Positions 25,722-34,422 of a stretch of 64,000 nt of DNA are shown here, piece after piece; position 1 is the first letter of the stretch; the number at the start of each line of letters is the position of its first letter. The stretch comes from UBA8752 sp965657965 (GTDB lineage Bacteria; Bacteroidota; Bacteroidia; Flavobacteriales_D; Sanyastnellaceae), in the NCBI GenBank assembly GCA_965657965.1, contig CBFHQM010000001.1:1-64000 (forward strand). The letters are read 5' to 3'. The notes under the pieces were generated by a model that was given only the letters and a program-made list of their open reading frames with translations, did no database searches and was not told the DNA's origin. The position numbers and the translations under genes are program-made.

Positions 25722-25729
25722 TATCTTTG
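25722..25729 (+). promoter_or_regulatory. -7 box of the tRNA-Phe promoter
   Basis: TATCTTTG matches TAnnTTTG exactly and ends 12 bases before the tRNA. The rest of the 290-base gap (25443-25741) is A/T-rich; apart from the repeat copy next to the giant gene and a weak TAAGTTTC on the minus strand (25596-25603), I see no other feature. Confidence 0.65.
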
Positions 25730-25741
25730 ACGCCCTCTACC

Positions 25742-25814
25742 GGTACCATAGCTCAGGTGGTAGAGCAATGGATTGAAAATCCATGTGTCCCTGGTTCGAA
25801 TCCAGGTGGTACCA
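25742..25814 (+). tRNA. tRNA-Phe (anticodon GAA)
   Basis: 73 bases. Acceptor GGTACCA pairs with TGGTACC, D arm GCTCAGGTGGTAGAGC, anticodon stem GGATT with loop containing GAA, T arm CCTGGTTCGAATCCAGG, discriminator A. The 3' CCA is not encoded (CACA follows). A terminator hairpin lies immediately downstream. Confidence 0.97.
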
Positions 25815-25816
25815 CA

Positions 25817-25853
25817 AAAACAAGCGGACAATCCAGTCCGCTTGTTTTGTTTC
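25817..25853 (+). terminator. Terminator between tRNA-Phe and aroB
   Basis: A 10-13 bp stem (AAAACAAGCGGAC / GTCCGCTTGTTTT) with a six-base loop AATCCA and a T-rich tail. It ends the tRNA transcript, so aroB needs read-through or its own start site close to 25870. Confidence 0.85.
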
Positions 25854-25869
25854 TGCCCATCCCACTGCC

Positions 25870-26913
25870 ATGTATCCTGAAGCCCTTGACCTTCAACTCC
25901 ACGACATCCTAAACTGGATCGACGAAACACGTCCGACTCGCCTCGCAGTTGTGATGGACCGGAATACAGAGAAACATTGCCTCCCCCTTTTGTCCCCTCT
26001 TTTGCCCCCGCACACAGAGTTTTTGTGCCTAACGCCGCCTGGTGAGCGCATTAAATCCATCGAGCACGCACTGGCCCTTTGGAGCCAACTCGATGAAGCT
26101 GGATTTGACAGGAGCAGCGCCATTTTGGGCCTTGGCGGCGGCACCATCACAGACCTCACCGGATTCGTGGCCAGTACTTACCTCCGCGGCATTTCCTGCT
26201 GGCTTGCCCCCACCACGCTTTTGGGCATGGTGGACGCAGCCATTGGCGGCAAGACTGGAATCAACTTGGCCAACGGCAAAAACAGAATCGGCACGTTCCA
26301 ACAACCCGTTGGCGTGAGCATCAACCCTTTGTTTTTGAATACGCTTCCCGAACGACACAGAAACAACGGCTGGGCCGAACATGCCAAGCACTTGCTCTTG
26401 GCCGTGAAAAACTGCAATTTGGGCGCAACCCTTGCCCCGCTCATGAGAGAAGATGCTGAAGCCGAGTCCGTGGGCGCTGCCATCCTTCAATCCGTGAGGA
26501 TCAAGTCCAACATCGTCGAAACCGACGAAACTGAGCGCAACGGAAAACGTCAACAATTGAATTTTGGTCATACCGTCGGACACGCCCTGGAGTCATGGGC
26601 CATGACGGAAGACCAAGATCTTCTTCATGGAGAAGCGGTCGCTTGGGGAATGCAAATCGAGCTCAAAATCAGCGCTCTTCTCTGTGCCGAAAACGACGAA
26701 GACAAAACGCAACTCCTCTCGGCATCAGCCGACTTAAACACGCGATTCCCGAGTCAGTTGATGTTGCCTTCTGCGGAAACGTTGTGGGAATGGATGCGCA
26801 AGGACAAGAAGAACAAGGCCGAAAAGGTCCATATGGCCCTACTTACAAGGCCTGGTCATCCCTCCATGAATGTGGAAGTCTCCCTGACGTCATTCAAGGA
26901 TGCCCTTGTGTGA
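25870..26913 (+). CDS. aroB: 3-dehydroquinate synthase
   Basis: 347 residues from the ATG at 25870, just after the tRNA-Phe terminator; an in-frame start further upstream would fall inside the tRNA. The NAD-binding GLGGGTITDLTGFVASTYLRG, MVDAAIGGKTGINL, metal-ligand regions GWAEHAKH (E, K), FGHTVGHALES and LHGEAVAWGM (two His) are all AroB signatures. The enzyme makes 3-dehydroquinate from DAHP, step two of the shikimate pathway, in the cytosol. It precedes the lipid A operon by 66 bases; lpxD has its own promoter-like box, so co-transcription is uncertain. Confidence 0.93.
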   Translation: MYPEALDLQLHDILNWIDETRPTRLAVVMDRNTEKHCLPLLSPLLPPHTEFLCLTPPGERIKSIEHALALWSQLDEAGFDRSSAILGLGGGTITDLTGFVASTYLRGISCWLAPTTLLGMVDAAIGGKTGINLANGKNRIGTFQQPVGVSINPLFLNTLPERHRNNGWAEHAKHLLLAVKNCNLGATLAPLMREDAEAESVGAAILQSVRIKSNIVETDETERNGKRQQLNFGHTVGHALESWAMTEDQDLLHGEAVAWGMQIELKISALLCAENDEDKTQLLSASADLNTRFPSQLMLPSAETLWEWMRKDKKNKAEKVHMALLTRPGHPSMNVEVSLTSFKDALV

Positions 26914-26967
26914 GGAATATTGGGAATCCGACAGCCACTTGTAAAGTCGCTGGAGCTGGACATGTCT

Positions 26968-26975
26968 TAATTTCG
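26968..26975 (+). promoter_or_regulatory. -7-like box before lpxD
   Basis: TAATTTCG (one mismatch to TAnnTTTG), separated from the ATG by CTTC only; it could start a leaderless lpx operon mRNA. Confidence 0.5.
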
Positions 26976-26979
26976 CTTC

Positions 26980-28035
26980 ATGGAGGCGACCATCCAAGAT
27001 GTGGCAAACCTAATTGACGGACGAATCGAAGGTGCGCCAAATCAGGTTCTCCATGGTTTTGCTGGCATAGAGGAAGCCAAAGAGGGCCAGTTGACTTTCT
27101 TGGCCAACCCAGCATACGAACCACACCTTTACACGACAAAGGCCAGCGCTGTGCTCATCGCCGCGCAACACCAGCTCACTGCCCCCCTCTGCGAAGGCAC
27201 TTCATTGATTCGGGTCAACGACCCCTATGCCGCGATGGCCAAACTGATGCAGACGTTTGCATCGGATGGCAGGGACGAAGAGAAAGTGGAGAATGACATT
27301 CACCCCACTGCTGTGGTGCACCCCACTGCTACTTTAGGTCAAGGCATCACATTAAGTGCCCTGTGCTTTGTCGGTGAAGGCGCCGTCATTGGAGACCGTG
27401 TTCATCTGGCCCCGGGGGCCATGGTCGATGAGAACAGCGAGATTGGCGCAAACTGCGTCCTGGGGATCAGGAGTGTTGTCGGCAAATCGTGCATCCTTGG
27501 GGCCCGCTGCATTCTTCAAGTAGGTGCCACAATTGGCGCCGACGGTTTTGGCTTTGCCCCCACTGGAAAAGGCTACGAAAAAGTGCCACAATTGGGCAAC
27601 GTTGTCCTTGGAGACAATTGTGAAATCGGCGCTGGGACGTCCATTGATCGCGCCACCCTCGGCTCAACGGTATTGGGTCAAGGTGTCAAACTAGACAACC
27701 TGATTCAAGTTGGACACAACGTCCAAATTGGAGACCACACGGTGATCGCCGCCCAAACGGGCATTGCAGGCTCGACTTCCATCGGAAGCCATTGTATGAT
27801 TGGCGGCCAAGTGGGCATCAATGGGCATATCCATGTGGCCTCAGGCACCAAAGTGGCCGCGAAAAGCGGCATCTCCGCCAGCGTCAATCGGGAAAATCAA
27901 GTCCTGCAAGGCAACCCCGCACAACCCATACGACAGCACCAGCGCATTCAACTCGCGCTGCGCCGTCTTGCCCGAGAGTTTGACTCTAAACAAAGTCAAT
28001 CAAACGGAACACCCAACGCCCAGCAAAGCGTCTAA
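26980..28035 (+). CDS. lpxD: UDP-3-O-(3-hydroxyacyl)glucosamine N-acyltransferase
   Basis: 351 residues. An N-terminal uridine-binding domain (about 1-100) precedes a long left-handed beta-helix of hexapeptide repeats (about 105-320, for example PTATLGQGITLSA, IGAGTSIDRATLG, IGDHTVIAAQTGIAG) and a C-terminal helical extension. The catalytic histidine is expected in QVGHNVQIG. It adds the N-linked hydroxyacyl chain in lipid A synthesis, third step of the Raetz pathway. It begins the operon lpxD-lpxC/fabZ-lpxA-ABC ATPase; the next start is three bases after its stop. It uses product of LpxC, so operon order does not follow pathway order. Confidence 0.95.
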   Translation: MEATIQDVANLIDGRIEGAPNQVLHGFAGIEEAKEGQLTFLANPAYEPHLYTTKASAVLIAAQHQLTAPLCEGTSLIRVNDPYAAMAKLMQTFASDGRDEEKVENDIHPTAVVHPTATLGQGITLSALCFVGEGAVIGDRVHLAPGAMVDENSEIGANCVLGIRSVVGKSCILGARCILQVGATIGADGFGFAPTGKGYEKVPQLGNVVLGDNCEIGAGTSIDRATLGSTVLGQGVKLDNLIQVGHNVQIGDHTVIAAQTGIAGSTSIGSHCMIGGQVGINGHIHVASGTKVAAKSGISASVNRENQVLQGNPAQPIRQHQRIQLALRRLAREFDSKQSQSNGTPNAQQSV

Positions 28036-28038
28036 ACC

Positions 28039-29499
28039 ATGTCGAACACCTCTTCACAGGGCTCCATTCATACCGCTGCCATTCGCAGCGACAAACAGCA
28101 TACCCTCGGCAGCAGCTTCTCGGTGGAGGGCATCGGCCTGCACACCGGGCAATTGACAACGCTGACGTTACATCCTGCCGATGTGAATCACGGGTATGTG
28201 TTTCAACGAACGGATTTGCCAGACGCCCCAAAAATTCCAGCCGACTGTGACCTCGTCGTCGAGACCCGCAGAGGCACCACACTCGAAAAAGCAGGCGCGA
28301 GGGTGTACACCACCGAACACCTTCTCGCAGCACTTTACGGCTGTGGAATCGACAATGTCTTGATTGAAATGAACGGGCCAGAAGTCCCCATTCTCGATGG
28401 AAGCAGTTGGCCTTTTGTCGCCCACATCGAGCAAACGGGGGCCTTGATGCAAGACGCAGACCGTCGGTTCCTTGTTCTCAATGACACCATTACCCAGCAC
28501 GATGGCGAAGGCGTCGAAATGCTGGCTGTGCCGCCGATAGACGATGAATTCAGGGTCACTGTGATGGTCGACTATCACAGCCCCATTTTGGGTACACAGC
28601 ATGCCAGCATGTATCACCTCGGTCAATTTGTGCCCGAGATCAGCAGGTGCAGAACGTTTGTCTTTCTCAAAGAGGTCAAGTCCCTTTTGGAGCAAGGTCT
28701 CATCAAGGGTGGCGACCTCGACAATGCCATTGTTCTGGCAGAAAGAGAGTACGCCGAGCCTGAGTTGAACGACATTGCAAAACTTGCCGGCAAAGAGAAC
28801 CTACGGGTCGAGCCAGGTAAAATCGGTGTCCTCAACAACATCGCCCTGCAATACGAGAATGAGCCCGCCCGGCACAAACTGCTCGACATCATTGGCGACC
28901 TCGCCTTGACCGGCTGCTTCATCAAAGGCCACATCTTGGCCGCTCGACCCGGTCACGCTGGAAACGTGGCCTTTGCGCAGAAACTGAAGCGAATGATGCA
29001 GGCCGAAAAAGGCATCCCGCATTACGACCCCACAGAAGCACCTGTGTTCGACATTCATGACATTGAACGACTTCTCCCGCACAGGTACCCCTTCCTTTTG
29101 GTGGACAAGGTGATCTCGCGCACCGACGAAGGCATTGTTGGGTTGAAGAACGTGACCATGAACGAGCCCTTTTTCCAAGGGCACTTTCCCGGCAATCCTG
29201 TCATGCCAGGCGTATTGCAAATTGAAGCCATGGCTCAAGTAGGCGGCATCTTTGCCTTGAGTAGTGTAGAGAATCCCGAGGAATGGTCGACCTACTTCAT
29301 GAAAATCGACAACGTTCGATTCAAACAGAAGGTCGTTCCTGGCGACACCGTGCTGTTCCAACTCAAATTGGCCAGCCCCATTCGAAGGGGGTTGGTACAC
29401 ATGACAGGCAAGGCCTTTGTGGGCGGAAAACCTGTCTCAGAAGCTGAAATGCTGGCCCAAATCGTTCGGGACCGCGTCCCATCCACCACATCCGCATGA
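28039..29499 (+). CDS. lpxC-fabZ: Bifunctional UDP-3-O-acyl-GlcNAc deacetylase / 3-hydroxyacyl-ACP dehydratase
   Basis: 486 residues, a fusion. LpxC occupies about 1-310: its zinc ligands are visible as TEHLLAALYG, and RHKLLDIIGDLAL (H and D), and the catalytic KGHILAARPGHAGN. FabZ occupies about 340-486: LLPHRYPFLLVD (catalytic His), GHFPGNPVMPGVLQIEAMAQ (catalytic Glu). The LpxC part commits the cell to lipid A synthesis, the FabZ part dehydrates hydroxyacyl-ACP in fatty acid synthesis and so competes for the same hydroxyacyl-ACP pool. The fusion is known in Bacteroidota and Chlorobi. Its stop overlaps lpxA by ATGA. Confidence 0.96.
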   Translation: MSNTSSQGSIHTAAIRSDKQHTLGSSFSVEGIGLHTGQLTTLTLHPADVNHGYVFQRTDLPDAPKIPADCDLVVETRRGTTLEKAGARVYTTEHLLAALYGCGIDNVLIEMNGPEVPILDGSSWPFVAHIEQTGALMQDADRRFLVLNDTITQHDGEGVEMLAVPPIDDEFRVTVMVDYHSPILGTQHASMYHLGQFVPEISRCRTFVFLKEVKSLLEQGLIKGGDLDNAIVLAEREYAEPELNDIAKLAGKENLRVEPGKIGVLNNIALQYENEPARHKLLDIIGDLALTGCFIKGHILAARPGHAGNVAFAQKLKRMMQAEKGIPHYDPTEAPVFDIHDIERLLPHRYPFLLVDKVISRTDEGIVGLKNVTMNEPFFQGHFPGNPVMPGVLQIEAMAQVGGIFALSSVENPEEWSTYFMKIDNVRFKQKVVPGDTVLFQLKLASPIRRGLVHMTGKAFVGGKPVSEAEMLAQIVRDRVPSTTSA

Positions 29500-30296
29500 G
29501 CACGACCACCCCCAGTGAGGGCATTTCAGACATGGCCGTGATCCACCCGGATGCCAGCATCGGCGAGGGGGTGACCATCAGTCCGTTCTCAACCGTTGCA
29601 GGAGATGTGGTGATTGGGCATGGAACGTGGATCGGTCCAAATGTGACCATCATGGATGGCACACGTATCGGCTCGCATTGTCGCATATTCCCGGGCGCTG
29701 TTGTCGGCGGCATTCCGCAGGACCTCAAATACGCAGGAGAACACACCACCGCGGAAATCGGTGACCACACGACCATTCGCGAGTGTTGCACCATCAATAG
29801 AGGTACGACTGACCGCATGCACACCAAGGTGGGCTCCCACTGCTTGTTGATGGCCTATACTCACGTAGCCCATGATGCCGTGATTGGTGACCACTGTGTT
29901 TTGGCCAACTGTGCCAGCATCGCTGGTCACGTGACCATCGAGGACTGGGTCATCATTGAAGGTGTAGTGGCCGTTCAGCAATTTGTTCGCATCGGACAGC
30001 ATGCCTTCGTAGCCGGCGGTTCCTTGGTTCGAAAGAACATCCCTCCTTTCGTCAAGGTGGCCCGTGAGCCCTTGAGCTACATTGGAGTGAATGCCATTGG
30101 TTTGCGTCGCCGAGGATTCCCCGATGAGTTTGTGCGGGCTGTGGAAGACGTGTATCGAACGCTCTACATTACTGGAGGAAACATGTCAAAGGCCATTAAA
30201 GTGGCTGAATTAGAATTGCCACTCAGTGAGGCCAAGGACATCATTCTCGCCTTCATTCGGGCATCAGACAAGGGCATTGTTCGAGGGCCCTTCTGA
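29496..30296 (+). CDS. lpxA: UDP-N-acetylglucosamine acyltransferase
   Basis: 266 residues. Hexapeptide repeats start at MAVIHPDASIGEG and continue through the beta-helix; the active-site His is in MAYTHVAHD, near residue 125 of the family numbering, and the C-terminal helical domain is present (FPDEFVRAVEDVYRTLYITGG). It transfers a hydroxyacyl chain from ACP to UDP-GlcNAc, first step of lipid A synthesis. The start at 29496 overlaps the lpxC-fabZ stop; an internal ATG at 29532 would match the shorter family N-terminus. The stop abuts the start of the ABC ATPase gene. Confidence 0.95.
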   Translation: MSTTTPSEGISDMAVIHPDASIGEGVTISPFSTVAGDVVIGHGTWIGPNVTIMDGTRIGSHCRIFPGAVVGGIPQDLKYAGEHTTAEIGDHTTIRECCTINRGTTDRMHTKVGSHCLLMAYTHVAHDAVIGDHCVLANCASIAGHVTIEDWVIIEGVVAVQQFVRIGQHAFVAGGSLVRKNIPPFVKVAREPLSYIGVNAIGLRRRGFPDEFVRAVEDVYRTLYITGGNMSKAIKVAELELPLSEAKDIILAFIRASDKGIVRGPF

Positions 30297-30926
30297 ATGA
30301 AAAACCCCATGCCGCTGGCCTGCGTGGTCAAAGAACTCGGAAAGCGCCACGGAAAAACGTGGGTGTTGAGAAAGCTCAATTTCGAGGTGGCCCCCGGAAG
30401 TATGGTGGCCCTGCTCGGCGCAAACGGCAGCGGAAAATCCAGCTTGCTCCGTATGATGTGCGGAATGGATGGATGGAGCGAAGGCGAAGTCAACTGGTCC
30501 ATCGGTCAAAATCTAATAGAGCGGAAAGACCTCGCAGGCGCCATTTCGTATTGCGCACCGGATCAGTCCCTCATTTTGGACCTTACCGTAGAAGAGCACA
30601 TCGCATTTCACTTCAAGTTCCGAAGTCCCATTCAAGGCACCGATCTCGAAAGTGCGCTCTTGCTCTCTATGCTCAAAAGCAAACGAGATGCTCGGGTTCG
30701 AAACTTGAGCTCGGGCATGCGTCAGCGTTTGTCACTCACGCTGGCGTTCTCCACACAGTCTTCCGCCTTGTTCCTCGACGAGCCCACCTCTCATCTCGAT
30801 GCCAATGGCCGCGCCTGGTTTGCGCAGTTGATGGCCGAATGGACAGCGGAACGGACCCTGATTGTGGCATCAAACCACAACGAAGAAGAGATCCCACAAG
30901 GGGCTCAGCGCATTGCGCTCGCATAA
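30297..30926 (+). CDS. ABC transporter ATP-binding protein
   Basis: 209 residues with Walker A GANGSGKSS, signature LSSGMRQRLSL and Walker B ALFLDEPTSHLD, plus the switch His (SNHNEEE). It starts at the base after the lpxA stop, so it is certainly in the lpx operon. No permease gene is adjacent, so the membrane partner must be elsewhere. CcmA-like and generic export ATPases both fit the fold. Position suggests export of a lipid or envelope component, but that is inference from neighbourhood only. Confidence 0.88.
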   Translation: MKNPMPLACVVKELGKRHGKTWVLRKLNFEVAPGSMVALLGANGSGKSSLLRMMCGMDGWSEGEVNWSIGQNLIERKDLAGAISYCAPDQSLILDLTVEEHIAFHFKFRSPIQGTDLESALLLSMLKSKRDARVRNLSSGMRQRLSLTLAFSTQSSALFLDEPTSHLDANGRAWFAQLMAEWTAERTLIVASNHNEEEIPQGAQRIALA

Positions 30927-31035
30927 TTCCAAAAAGTTTATCGGGAATTAATCACTTTACAATCAGTGGTTTAGGTCGAGAAATTCAGGTGAGAGAAAAA
31001 AAGATGTAACCGTTTTGCCAACCGTGGCGTAATGG

Positions 31036-31057
31036 GAGATGAATCCACAAACATCTC
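31036..31057 (+). repeat. Small hairpin just before the 31061 start codon
   Basis: GAGATG and CATCTC arms, ten-base loop, ending three bases before the ATG of the T9SS protein gene. Could affect translation initiation; short enough to be chance. Confidence 0.3.
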
Positions 31058-31060
31058 AAA

Positions 31061-32368
31061 ATGATTCGCACATCTTTTCTTTCCTTGGCCCTTCTTGGCC
31101 TCCTTTTCTCAAACGTCACACTCGCAGCCTCTCCACAGGATGACATCCAGTGCAAAGTCGAGCAAGACGTCGTCAATACCGCCCTGTTTTTGGAGGGCAT
31201 GTTAACCCAATCCTACCGTGCCTGCTCTAAAGGCACCATCTCAGACTTGGACATCATTGCCGCGGCCGAATTCAATGGCGGAACGGTAAGTGTGGCCATC
31301 ATGGATGCCAACATGACGCTTCGCGCCATCAAGACGTTCACCGAGGACAACTACAATGGCACCAGTTTCTACTTGGACAATTTGGCCATCCCTACACTGC
31401 GCAACAGCACCATTTACGTTGTGTTGAAGACGTATGATGGCGCCAGCTGCGTCTTGCCTTGCACCGACAATGCCAATGATTTTGTTGGCAGTCTTAAGCT
31501 TGGGAACGAAGACGCAGGCAAGAACCTGAAATTCAGCTCCTCTTTCCGTGGCGCCTCCTCCAGCGTGCAGTCGGAAAACGTCACTCGTGGCGAGACAACC
31601 AACGACGGTCCATCCCATGTGCAATCGCGTGTTGCCGCCGATCTCGAGCTTCAAGTTGAAGGTGATTGCGCTTCAGCACAACGCAAAAGCAGTGGTGTTC
31701 TCAACTTCAATGGTGAGACCCTTATCCAAACGTTCAAGGCGTGCGACCGTGGCCGCATCACCAACATCAAATTGGCCGTCCCATTCGTTGAGCCTGGCTA
31801 CACTTTTGATTACGGTTTGACAACGCAAGACGGCACCGTGCTTTCAGCGGGGACTTTTACCCACGAAGACATGATGGACGACGAACTGCTTCTCACATTC
31901 AATGCCGGAGCAGTGCGCGCAAACCAGACTGTGCTTTTGAAAGTGTCTTGCCCTCAAGGCGCTCGACTTGCGGCGCTGGCTAACGGAGCTGGAGATTCAG
32001 AGTTTGGCCGTCTCTACATCAATGGACAAGCCGCCCTCTTCAACCTGACCATGGCTGCGGGCCTGAACGCCGCAACAGCCAACTCAGTGGAAGCCACAAC
32101 CGACGGACGTGATGACATCATCCTGGGCACATACCCTGTTCCTTTCGGAGACGTTCTGAACGTCGCCATTCGCGGAACCGTCGCACATGGAGCTGTACTG
32201 CAGCTTTTGGATGCCCAAGGCATGCCAGTTGAAAAGCGCTACTTGAGCGCCGGATCAATCAACAAGCCGATTCGATTGAATGAGCTCGGTTACTTGCGCC
32301 CCGGCCTGTACACCATTCGCCTCGTAAGCGGGGAGAATGTGGTCACCAAGCGCATTTTGAAAGGCTAA
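31061..32368 (+). CDS. Secreted T9SS type A protein with two copies of an unnamed domain
   Basis: 435 residues. Signal peptide (TSFLSLALLGLLFSNVTLAA), then two related segments of about 120 residues: at about 28-150 and 195-330. Both contain LxFxGxxLxQSYxACxxGxIxD(N)L, for example MLTQSYRACSKGTISDLDI and TLIQTFKACDRGRITNIKL. The C-terminus is a T9SS type A sorting domain (DVLNVAIRGTVAHGAVLQLL, GLYTIRLVSGENVVTKRILK). The protein should be secreted across the outer membrane by the PorV/PorU-dependent path. I do not recognise the domain; a beta-sandwich carbohydrate or peptide binder is possible. It stands alone, 134 bases after the ABC ATPase gene and before a bidirectional terminator. Confidence 0.85.
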   Translation: MIRTSFLSLALLGLLFSNVTLAASPQDDIQCKVEQDVVNTALFLEGMLTQSYRACSKGTISDLDIIAAAEFNGGTVSVAIMDANMTLRAIKTFTEDNYNGTSFYLDNLAIPTLRNSTIYVVLKTYDGASCVLPCTDNANDFVGSLKLGNEDAGKNLKFSSSFRGASSSVQSENVTRGETTNDGPSHVQSRVAADLELQVEGDCASAQRKSSGVLNFNGETLIQTFKACDRGRITNIKLAVPFVEPGYTFDYGLTTQDGTVLSAGTFTHEDMMDDELLLTFNAGAVRANQTVLLKVSCPQGARLAALANGAGDSEFGRLYINGQAALFNLTMAAGLNAATANSVEATTDGRDDIILGTYPVPFGDVLNVAIRGTVAHGAVLQLLDAQGMPVEKRYLSAGSINKPIRLNELGYLRPGLYTIRLVSGENVVTKRILKG

Positions 32369-32385
32369 AGAAATAGATGTTCGAT

Positions 32386-32421
32386 AAAAAGGGCCACTTC
32401 CTTCGGGGGGTGGCCTTTTTG
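32386..32421 (+). terminator. Bidirectional terminator between the T9SS gene and DUF4301
   Basis: Stem AAAAGGGCCAC / GTGGCCTTTTT (11 bp with one G-T), loop about 12 bases. Both sides carry T/A runs, so it can serve the convergent genes on each strand. Confidence 0.85.
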
Positions 32422-32430
32422 CATTCAAAA

Positions 32431-33855
32431 TCACCCAATCGGTTGGTGCGACGGGCGAAGCAAATCGAATGCCGTCTTCACCGGAGCAAAGGTGGCTGAA
32501 TGCACCTCGACAAAGACGGTATTCCAACGGCCCATGGCGCCATTCCAAAGACCGGGATGCTCAAGCGCTTTCAGCGGAGTGCCTTCGTGCGTTTTGGACA
32601 CCACAAAATCCCGACGCGGATCCACAAAAGACATCAAGTCATAGGGCGACCCGAACTGATCGTGAAGCGAACACACCAAATCCACGGGGTTGAAGTGCGT
32701 CGCTTTGGACAAGCACTCTCGAACCGCTGGATGGGCAAGGTCCATTTCTGCGCGCTCCACCACCTGAGACCGCAGTGTTCCTTGGTCGTCTCTCAACCAA
32801 AAAGGCCCGCCGCCGGGCTCGCCTTCGTTGCGAACCATTCCCGCGACCAACAATGGCCGATCCAAGGCTTCTCGGAGGTCACCTGCCTCGGCGGGCGGCT
32901 TGTCCAAAGGATGGAGCGGCCCCTGGACCAACCAATCTTGAGCGGGAACCACGTCCCCCTTTTCGAGCGCCTTCAATGCCTGAATGCGCTCTCGATCCAT
33001 CGTTTCCGCAAGGCCCAGCAGCGCCCTGCGCCACGGCAAAACTTGCTCCAGCGCTGATTCCGGACGCACATTGTCAATGTTTTTGATGCTGACCAACGCC
33101 CCGGGATTGGCCTGACCAATCGCCGCGAGGTTGTGCAACAAGGATCCGTGACCACCGGGTCGAAACAGCGGGGAACCGTCTGACTTGAGGAATGGCCGAT
33201 TGTCTTCGGTCACCGCTATGGTGTCCGTGGAGGCATCCTGAACGGAAGCACCCACCGACAAGCCATAAGTTCTGGCTGCAGCTTGAATGGCTTGGAGTTG
33301 GGTCTCGAAAACACGGGCGGGAAGGGTAAAGTGAATCCGTCCTCCTTCGACGCTCAGCGTGCGCGCCCATTCCATTAGCTGTCCATCAAAGGCCGTTCGG
33401 ACCTGATCGTTTTCCACGTGAAAATCAAGGGCCCCTTTGGGCAAGTCAGGCAGGCCCAAAACATGGACCACTGCTGCCCAACGCTCTTCAAGTGTGTCAC
33501 AATTGGCTTTCGCTTCCGCCGCTTTACGAAAAGGAAAAGACGCCCAATGTTCGTCCAACTGTGCCATCGCGGTAGGCTCTCGATTCACTATTGCATTGAA
33601 CATGCGCGTGGCGGCGCCACTGGCGGGAATAAATCGAATCGCTCGATGCACAGGGAGCTGGGTCCCGATCTCCGCCATTTCGGCCAATTCAGCCGCAGCG
33701 AAGCGACGAATGCCCGCCATCAGAGTGCAAGGGAATTCAGGTGACGCAGTCTCAGAAGCGGTCAACAGCCGATGAAACTGGCGCTCAACTTCAGACGGGG
33801 CCAATCCATGGCGCGCGGCATCCAACAAGAAATCCTTTGACAGTCCGTTTTTCAC
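32431..33855 (-). CDS. DUF4301 family protein
   Basis: 474 residues, characteristic of Bacteroidota. Residues about 70-90 read RFIPASGAATRMF, the family's nucleotidyltransferase-like N-terminal motif, and the conserved GGHGSLLHNLAAIG and IKNIDNVRP segments are present. The fold is thought to resemble sugar-phosphate nucleotidyltransferases (Gly-rich loop, then GGHGxLL), but the reaction is not established as far as I know. Start is GTG at 33855, five bases after a TAAATTG box. The Hpt-domain gene lies 63 bases upstream in the same direction. Function is unassigned. Confidence 0.88.
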   Translation of the reverse strand: MKNGLSKDFLLDAARHGLAPSEVERQFHRLLTASETASPEFPCTLMAGIRRFAAAELAEMAEIGTQLPVHRAIRFIPASGAATRMFNAIVNREPTAMAQLDEHWASFPFRKAAEAKANCDTLEERWAAVVHVLGLPDLPKGALDFHVENDQVRTAFDGQLMEWARTLSVEGGRIHFTLPARVFETQLQAIQAAARTYGLSVGASVQDASTDTIAVTEDNRPFLKSDGSPLFRPGGHGSLLHNLAAIGQANPGALVSIKNIDNVRPESALEQVLPWRRALLGLAETMDRERIQALKALEKGDVVPAQDWLVQGPLHPLDKPPAEAGDLREALDRPLLVAGMVRNEGEPGGGPFWLRDDQGTLRSQVVERAEMDLAHPAVRECLSKATHFNPVDLVCSLHDQFGSPYDLMSFVDPRRDFVVSKTHEGTPLKALEHPGLWNGAMGRWNTVFVEVHSATFAPVKTAFDLLRPSHQPIG

Positions 33856-33918
33856 TCGGCCAATTTACCGAAGGACCAAACTGCATCCAATCCGATTGCG
33901 CCGATCGCGCAGACGGCT

Positions 33919-34350
33919 TTACGCTCTTTTTAAGCCCCTTTCCGAATCGATGGTAGAGCTCCCGTGGGTTTTCCCTTCTGTGCGGGCGGCTCCCATCAAA
34001 TGAAGGCGATCTCTGTCGGTGGACAAGGCGGCCATGGCAAGATCCAACGCTGCGCGTGCGGCCCTGAGTCGCTCGGGTATGTCTTCGGGTTGGATCCCAC
34101 TTCTGGACACCGTTTCAATATGTAAGGTGTGGTACAACACGCCCTCCATGCCCAACATCCCCAAACTGCTCTTGGCTTTGTGCGCCAGGGGATGGAGCTG
34201 CCGCCATTGGCCGTGCGCCAAACGAGACTCCATTTCGTCAAAGTAGCCAGGCACTTGAACCTCAAACAAATCCAAGATGCGGCGGACCATGGCATCGTTG
34301 CCTTGGAACACCTCTTGGAGGTAGCTGAGATTATAGAGCTCTGCGTTCAT
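33919..34350 (-). CDS. Histidine phosphotransfer (Hpt) domain protein
   Basis: 143 residues. Hpt fold of four-helix bundle with the phospho-accepting histidine in LHPLAHKAKSSLGMLGM at about residue 56. The N-terminus NLSYLQEVFQGNDAMVRRILDLFEVQVPGYFDEM is typical of such domains. There is no kinase or receiver domain fused, so it must relay phosphate between partners encoded elsewhere. A short palindrome (34355-34368) sits just upstream of the start. DUF4301 follows in the same direction; whether they are linked is unknown. Confidence 0.85.
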   Translation of the reverse strand: MNAELYNLSYLQEVFQGNDAMVRRILDLFEVQVPGYFDEMESRLAHGQWRQLHPLAHKAKSSLGMLGMEGVLYHTLHIETVSRSGIQPEDIPERLRAARAALDLAMAALSTDRDRLHLMGAARTEGKTHGSSTIDSERGLKRA

Positions 34351-34354
34351 GATT

Positions 34355-34368
34355 GCGTGAAGTCACGC
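34355..34368. repeat. Palindrome GCGTGA-AG-TCACGC between hpt and galE
   Basis: Perfect six-base arms with a two-base spacer, four bases upstream of the Hpt gene and 55 upstream of galE. Possible operator; may be chance. Confidence 0.35.
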
Positions 34369-34422
34369 GTTTTGACCTAGGCAATACGCACGCCTCCCCA
34401 AAAAGGTTACCGATATTTGAGC

